Of a DNA stretch of 64,000 nucleotides, positions 59,107-64,000 are shown piece after piece. Source of the DNA: Xylogone sp. PMI_703 (taxonomy: Eukaryota; Ascomycota; Leotiomycetes); contig JAJTUQ010000003.1 in the NCBI GenBank assembly GCA_021399445.1, positions 5,332,001 to 5,396,000 on the forward strand, given 5' to 3'. The first letter of the stretch is position 1. Each line of letters begins with the position of its first letter. The notes beneath the pieces are model-generated. The model had not been told where the DNA came from and searched no databases. It saw only the letters and a list, made by a program, of their open reading frames with translations. A program made the position numbers and the translations under genes.

Positions 59107-61888
59107 TCACCGGTGACACAGCCCAATCCATTTATCCATTACGTCCCCCATATCAACACTAATTCCCCACTGTGAGCCTAAGCATTGGAATAGCTTCTGC
59201 ATAGAATTCAGCTCATACAATAGATTCCTGCTGGCTCTCTTATGCTTATCTCTATGCCGCTCTTGTACGGGAACGTCCATACCTCTAGAGACAAACCTCC
59301 TTGTCTCAGCATATGGAGAATCTGAAGGTATAGATGAAAGGGCTGGTGATTCCTCGTCTTCAGGAATTAAAATTTCCTGCCATTCTACATCATTTGGAAG
59401 ATTAAATTGTGTATGCCCTGAAAGACACAATACGATATACACTGTCGCAGCTGCAAATAAAGAGCTGGGGATATGTATTACGTGCGCTCGTCCTCGTGGC
59501 AACTGCTCAACCATTTCCTGAATTGCGATCGCGTGTAAGAGCGCACGCCTTGCATCTTCTGTACTTGCCCACTTGACAAGATCTAATTCACTCTTCGATG
59601 CCACATGCTGTTCTCCTCCCCAGATCTTCTGGACAATATCATACCGTGAGCAGACATTCTTGCACAACACAGAAGTGTCAATGCAAACGTCAAGACATAT
59701 ACCGTGCCATCGGAGGAGAAGCTCAAGTTTCTCGGCTGAATAGATGCTTTGACGCCTTGATATTATATTATGCACCTGAACCAGGGTGCGACGAATCTCG
59801 GATATAGGGGGAACGCCAACTGCCGGAATCGATTCACCGTCCGAACTATCCGATACGAAAGATTGCAAGCCCTCTAAGATAACACGGAGAGAGATAGCAG
59901 TAAATGGGATTGCTTCTATAGGAGTTACTATAGTGACGCCATCGACTGGATTAAAGAGTGTGTGAAAGATAGCGCGAAAAGAAGTTGTGAGGCTATGCTT
60001 CTGGGAGGCCCCCTCTGAGTTCATCTGTGATAACCATTCATCCGCTGAGTTGGCTTCAAATAAAGCATCACTACTTGGCAATCCGAGCTTGTTTGCCGCA
60101 TGGCGGACAGAGGTTGGTCGGCCGAACATTCGGCCGATCGATCCATCTATAATATAATGACCCAATAAGGCTCTGAGTTGTATCTCTTTCGCAGCCCATA
60201 CACGCCATTTGTAGATTTTTGTTGCTTCTGGGTCGTTTGCAGATGGTAGGTTGTCGGGCGAGTATGGTTGACTATCCAACATACCGCAATGCCGTGCCCA
60301 AAAGAAACCGAGAGCATGAAAAGCTTGACTTATAGTGCGTATTTCTCTATTCTATTGGAAGTTAGTGGAGTGATACAGCCATGGATACATGATTAGTGGC
60401 TATGTACCCTAGACAATGCACCATATATCTGACTCAGAAGTGCCGCTAGGACTAACTGTACCCCATTGCATGTATCGTAGGGTCCATGGTGGGTGATTAG
60501 TCTTTCCCACTAATAGTCATTAGCACAACATAAATATATTATCCATAGAAGTTAGACGTACTGATGTTGCAACGGCAATATACGCAAGCCTCCATAATGC
60601 TTCCCCCTGTTTTCACGATTAATCTGGATGTTATTGCCCACAGATATCAGACCGACCTTAGCAATAGAATCTTTAGGTCCACGATAAAGTGATCCAATTG
60701 CAATGGCGTTTAATAATAGAGGCTGAGTACAGTCTCTGAAAATAAATGTAGCGCGATGCAAGATGGGAAATGTTGGTATGAAGCGAACGAAGAACATATG
60801 TAGACACTCATCGAGAAACATGGAGTTGATTGAAGTTGCTTCTACAGCCGCAGTAACACTAGATGACTGGAAGTCCAATTAAGTCAGAGAAAGTACGTTG
60901 CGTGATAGTGCCATAATGTGAAATGGGGCCTACCAGGCTAGAAACCATTCTACTAATATCGTCCACAGCTCTGCTATTACCTCCACGAGGAATAGCGTCA
61001 ATTGGACTCCCTCTATCTCGTGATGAATTAGACGTATGAAAATTTAAGTTTTCCACGCTGCCATCGCCCCCATTATTTCCTTGAAGCTCGTTGCTTTTGT
61101 TATTCCACTCCATATAGTTCCAGTCATGAACATCACTCATTAGGAGCGGCAGAGGCATTGGTATTTGCTTCTCAACCCATGAATTCTCCACACTCGTATC
61201 GGAACCTAATATCGTCTGGTATAGGAGCTCTGAGTCTGGCCAGATTAGATCGAAATCTAAGTTGTCGGTTAAGGTCGAGAGATCAGAGAGGGGGATAGAG
61301 GTTGATATCGACGTGGATGCTCCCATATCTGCGGTCGTAGTTGCGGATTGAGATTGTTGTTCCCAAAGAGAGTCTTGGCTATGAATTTCATCAATTGTTC
61401 GAGGGGTAGCAGGACTGGGTATAGACCCTGAAGTTGTGATAGAGGGTCGTGGGATAGAAGGTGTTGGTAAGCCGGAAGACAGTACAGCCGTGGAGTTGGG
61501 TGTCCGTAAAGGAGATGCGCCCACTTTATGAGTAGTATCACCAGCTCCCATATCATCATTACAATGATTGTGGTAATTTCTGGAGTGTAGTTTCATATGC
61601 CGGGCTAAGGAATCCTGTCGTCCGAAGGCACGTCGACATACATCACAAGAGAAAGGTCGACAGCCAGTATCTAGCGTAAGAATTGATTGGTCAATCTCTT
61701 CTGTAATATTTACTGGATAGAAATAGCCTTCTTACGACTTCTTTCGTGTCTCTATGAAAAGAAAAGGGGAGACTTCGTTAGCAATTGTTTTCATTCTAAT
61801 TGATAACATGCCCGATTGGACTTACTCTCAAATGCTCCCCTTTTGAGAAAGACTTTTGACAGAACCTACATCGCATTACCGCTTTCAT
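59107..61888 (-). CDS. C2H2 zinc-finger transcription factor with fungal-specific domain
   Basis: Seven exons (61888-61826, 61751-61736, 61670-60934, 60866-60657, 60606-60562, 60509-60408, 60351-59107) give 805 residues. Two C2H2 fingers open the protein: CRFC...H23...H27 and CDVC...H...H (SLARHMKLH). Exon 2 is only 16 bases and supplies the His23 ligand and part of the His27 codon. A serine/threonine/proline-rich middle (residues 65-200) looks like an activation region. The fungal TF domain (PF04082 type) follows, with FIPTFPILHRATF, EALWRLAYIAVATS and QAFHALGFFWARHCG. C2H2 plus this domain is a typical Pezizomycotina regulator layout. Candidate local regulator of the flanking oxygenases. 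Confidence 0.92.
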
Positions 61889-62458
61889 ATTGTTGTAGTT
61901 GAATACAATTCATCATACAACTTCGCATAACCGTAATTTCATAAATCTATTTCTCAGAATACACGAGAAAACCTTCGGTATTCACACATGCGGGGAAGCA
62001 AAAAAGCCCCGTCGGCAATAAATCTGACTCCAGACTGAGGCGATTTGACGGGTCAGTCTTCAGCCGACAGATCCTATTTGCCGAGCGTGTAAGGAAGCCA
62101 CGATGTCGGGAAGCGAAGCACCGAGCACCATTTGTATTGTAAAGGGTTCATGAGACTCCTCTAATGTAAGTAGTACGGAGAAATATGTGAATTGGAATTT
62201 ACCTATACGTAGAGAAATCAAGCTTTTTGACAGGGCATGAAGCAATGTATGCACTGAAATTCTGAATCTAATTTATTCGCCCCTGCATTTAGACGAAAAT
62301 TGGACATAGTATTGCCTGGGGACCAAGCATCTTTATTAATTTCGCACCATGTCCATGGAAAAGTCTACCTGATATGAGAGGTATTGGGTCATGCTGAAAT
62401 TATATAATATGAAAAGTGAACAACCAATTTCACTTGATGCACGTAATATCCGGTGACA
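61889..62458. other. Intergenic, no supported gene
   Basis: Promoter of the C2H2 factor and 3' flank of the Rieske oxygenase. A 64-codon minus-strand frame at 62060-62254 has no support. Confidence 0.5.
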
Positions 62459-63787
62459 TTACCAACTCAACTCCGCTGCTTTCTCAGGATCGCAAGCAAG
62501 CCCAGAACAAAACGCGACATCCTCATCCGTGGCTCCTCCTAATCCCGACATCTCTCGACTTGCAGGCCAAATCTCTCGACTCTCAGCTGTTTCCTTTGTT
62601 CTGTGGCTCGTCACTAGCTCTCGCACCACCTTCTGAAAATACAAAGGTCCTGTTTCTAATTCTGGATGCAGTTGCCCATTGATGAAAATCCCAGCATTGA
62701 GGTTTTTCTGTGTATTGTTACACAAGATCTTATCTTCTTGTAGGACTCTCTTGAAAAATGAATCGATGTATTCGAAATCCTCGTCGCTTGCGTCCTTATG
62801 TCGATACACTTCATACTCCATGGAGCATGTTCCAACTGATGTAGGGACACAGCGCATTAAGTAGAAGAAATGGGGACTACATACAATCAGCAAAGGTTAT
62901 CTCTTTAAAATGTTAATATGGGTAAGGGATGAAACTCACCTAACAGTCATACAAGAATTGGGAAAGTAATATGTGCTTGCATTCTTGATGTCATTCTCCT
63001 CCTTGCCTGCTTGGGGTCGTGAAAAGTGCTGAATGTGGCCCCCTCTAGCCTCAATATAATAGTACGATAAATCGGCAAGCTTTGCAACATCTGGATGCGC
63101 AATTGTGCAGTGATAACATTCATTATAGTTATCTGCAAGAGTCTTCCAATTGTAATCACCTTGCATCTCCCAGGTGTGGTCGAACTGGTATTGCGTGAAG
63201 TCGAATCTGGAGAACCTCTCTTGCGTATCCACCCCCTGAAAGTCATCTTCCCATGCAACAGCGGGAGTTGGAGATGCATCTAGATTTACCCATACGAAGC
63301 CACATGCGTCAACGTGCACGTGGATAGGAAATAATCCATGATTCTCTTTGTCGAAACCACTTACTTTCTCGAATCGGGGTGCTTTAGCCAGTTTCCCGTT
63401 CAAACCATAGGACCAGCCATGATACTTGCACGCAAATATCTTTGCATTTCCCCTTTCTTCTGTAACCACTGGATAGCCACGATGGCGGCATATATTATGA
63501 AAGCCGTGAAGATTACCATCACGGTCTAGGCATAGAACGAACGAGAAGCCAGCTTCTTCGAATCGGAAATAGTCGCCAGGTTGAGTAAACCTCAGTTTGT
63601 GAGTGATGAAGAGCCACTTTTTAGAGAAGATCGCTCGGCGTTCTAACTCATACATCTGAGGGGATCGGTACCATGATGCGGGTAGCGCTCGTGGTTGTTG
63701 GGGCTCGGATACTGCTGGTACTGGGGTCTTGTCACCAGCAGTATTGGGGCCTGAATAGCCAAAGAAGGACTTCACTGATAATACCAT
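62459..63787 (-). CDS. Rieske non-haem iron oxygenase, choline-monooxygenase-like
   Basis: Two exons (63787-62940, 62876-62459) give 421 residues. The Rieske [2Fe-2S] ligands are Cys100, His102, Cys120 and His123 (CRHRGYP...CKYHGW). The catalytic domain holds the mononuclear iron His226 and His231 in DNYNECYHCTIAHPDV. The family covers the large subunit of ring-hydroxylating dioxygenases and choline monooxygenases; the fungal ENYNECYH-type sequences fall with the latter. The true reaction could be choline oxidation, N-demethylation or ring hydroxylation, and it needs an external reductase, which is not encoded nearby. No signal peptide. Last gene of the oxidative run. Confidence 0.93.
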
Positions 63788-64000
63788 AGTGGAAGTGCCC
63801 GTATGCTAATAGAATCTAGAATAAGCTGGCAAACAACTATGAAGAACAAATCTGATACAAGAATGAATTATACTAAAGCTTTACTAGGGTATTGTTGAAC
63901 ATGATGATTGAGATAATGCACACTTTCAGCTGCTACTCAGAATCATATATAACCTAACGAGTTATTTATAGCTGTCATAATATATAATCCTCATAACGAT

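Noticed and set aside
41801..63787. Complete secondary-metabolite gene cluster
   Set aside because: No polyketide synthase, peptide synthetase, terpene cyclase or prenyltransferase is present, only oxidative and regulatory genes.

Overview
The window is nuclear DNA of a filamentous ascomycete. Protein genes are split by short introns (about 49-120 bases) with GTA/GTG donors, CTAAC-type branch points and YAG acceptors. The proteins are typically fungal: Zn2Cys6 and C2H2 regulators, NACHT-WD40 and nucleoside-phosphorylase (Pfs) STAND-type modules, MFS sugar porters, an oxalate decarboxylase and a DUF7726-like protein. The overall flavour is Eurotiomycetes (Aspergillus/Penicillium-like), but I cannot name a species. 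I rebuilt exon structures by hand. For every gene called intact, the exons sum to a multiple of three and the splice phases agree.

Region 1 (1-7.2 kb): a secreted GH27 alpha-galactosidase ending in RDEL and a hexose transporter, transcribed divergently from a shared 1.4 kb promoter, then an orphan short gene. Region 2 (7.4-12.6 kb): a complete, very young Ty1/copia retrotransposon on the minus strand. It has identical 191-base LTRs, a 5-base target duplication, a half-tRNA-iMet primer-binding site, a polypurine tract, and one gag-pol frame broken by only two nonsense codons. Region 3 (12.7-27.4 kb): an innate-immunity/heterokaryon-incompatibility-like zone. A NACHT-WD40 gene is ruined by several frameshifts and stops. 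About 4 kb of decayed sequence follows. Then comes an intact six-exon gene encoding about 1,907 residues that joins a SANT/Myb domain (Snt1-like), a bromodomain with its acidic tail (Spt7-like), a fungal domain of unknown function and a C-terminal nucleoside-phosphorylase domain. That chimera is the most unusual object in the window.

Region 4 (29-40 kb): MFS sugar/quinate-type transporter, double-domain glyoxalase I, FAD monooxygenase, bicupin oxalate decarboxylase and a two-domain DUF7726-like protein. Region 5 (41.8-63.8 kb): a dense run of oxidative enzymes with two dedicated-looking regulators: two SDRs, an aldehyde dehydrogenase, a Zn2Cys6 factor, a second FAD monooxygenase, an intracellular GH31 glycosidase, a broken APH-type kinase gene, a PhyH/FtmOx1-type dioxygenase, a C2H2 factor with a 16-base micro-exon, and a Rieske choline-monooxygenase-like oxygenase. 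No polyketide, peptide or terpene backbone enzyme is present. The set therefore looks like a catabolic or tailoring cluster rather than a complete secondary-metabolite cluster. No tRNA, rRNA or CRISPR array was seen.
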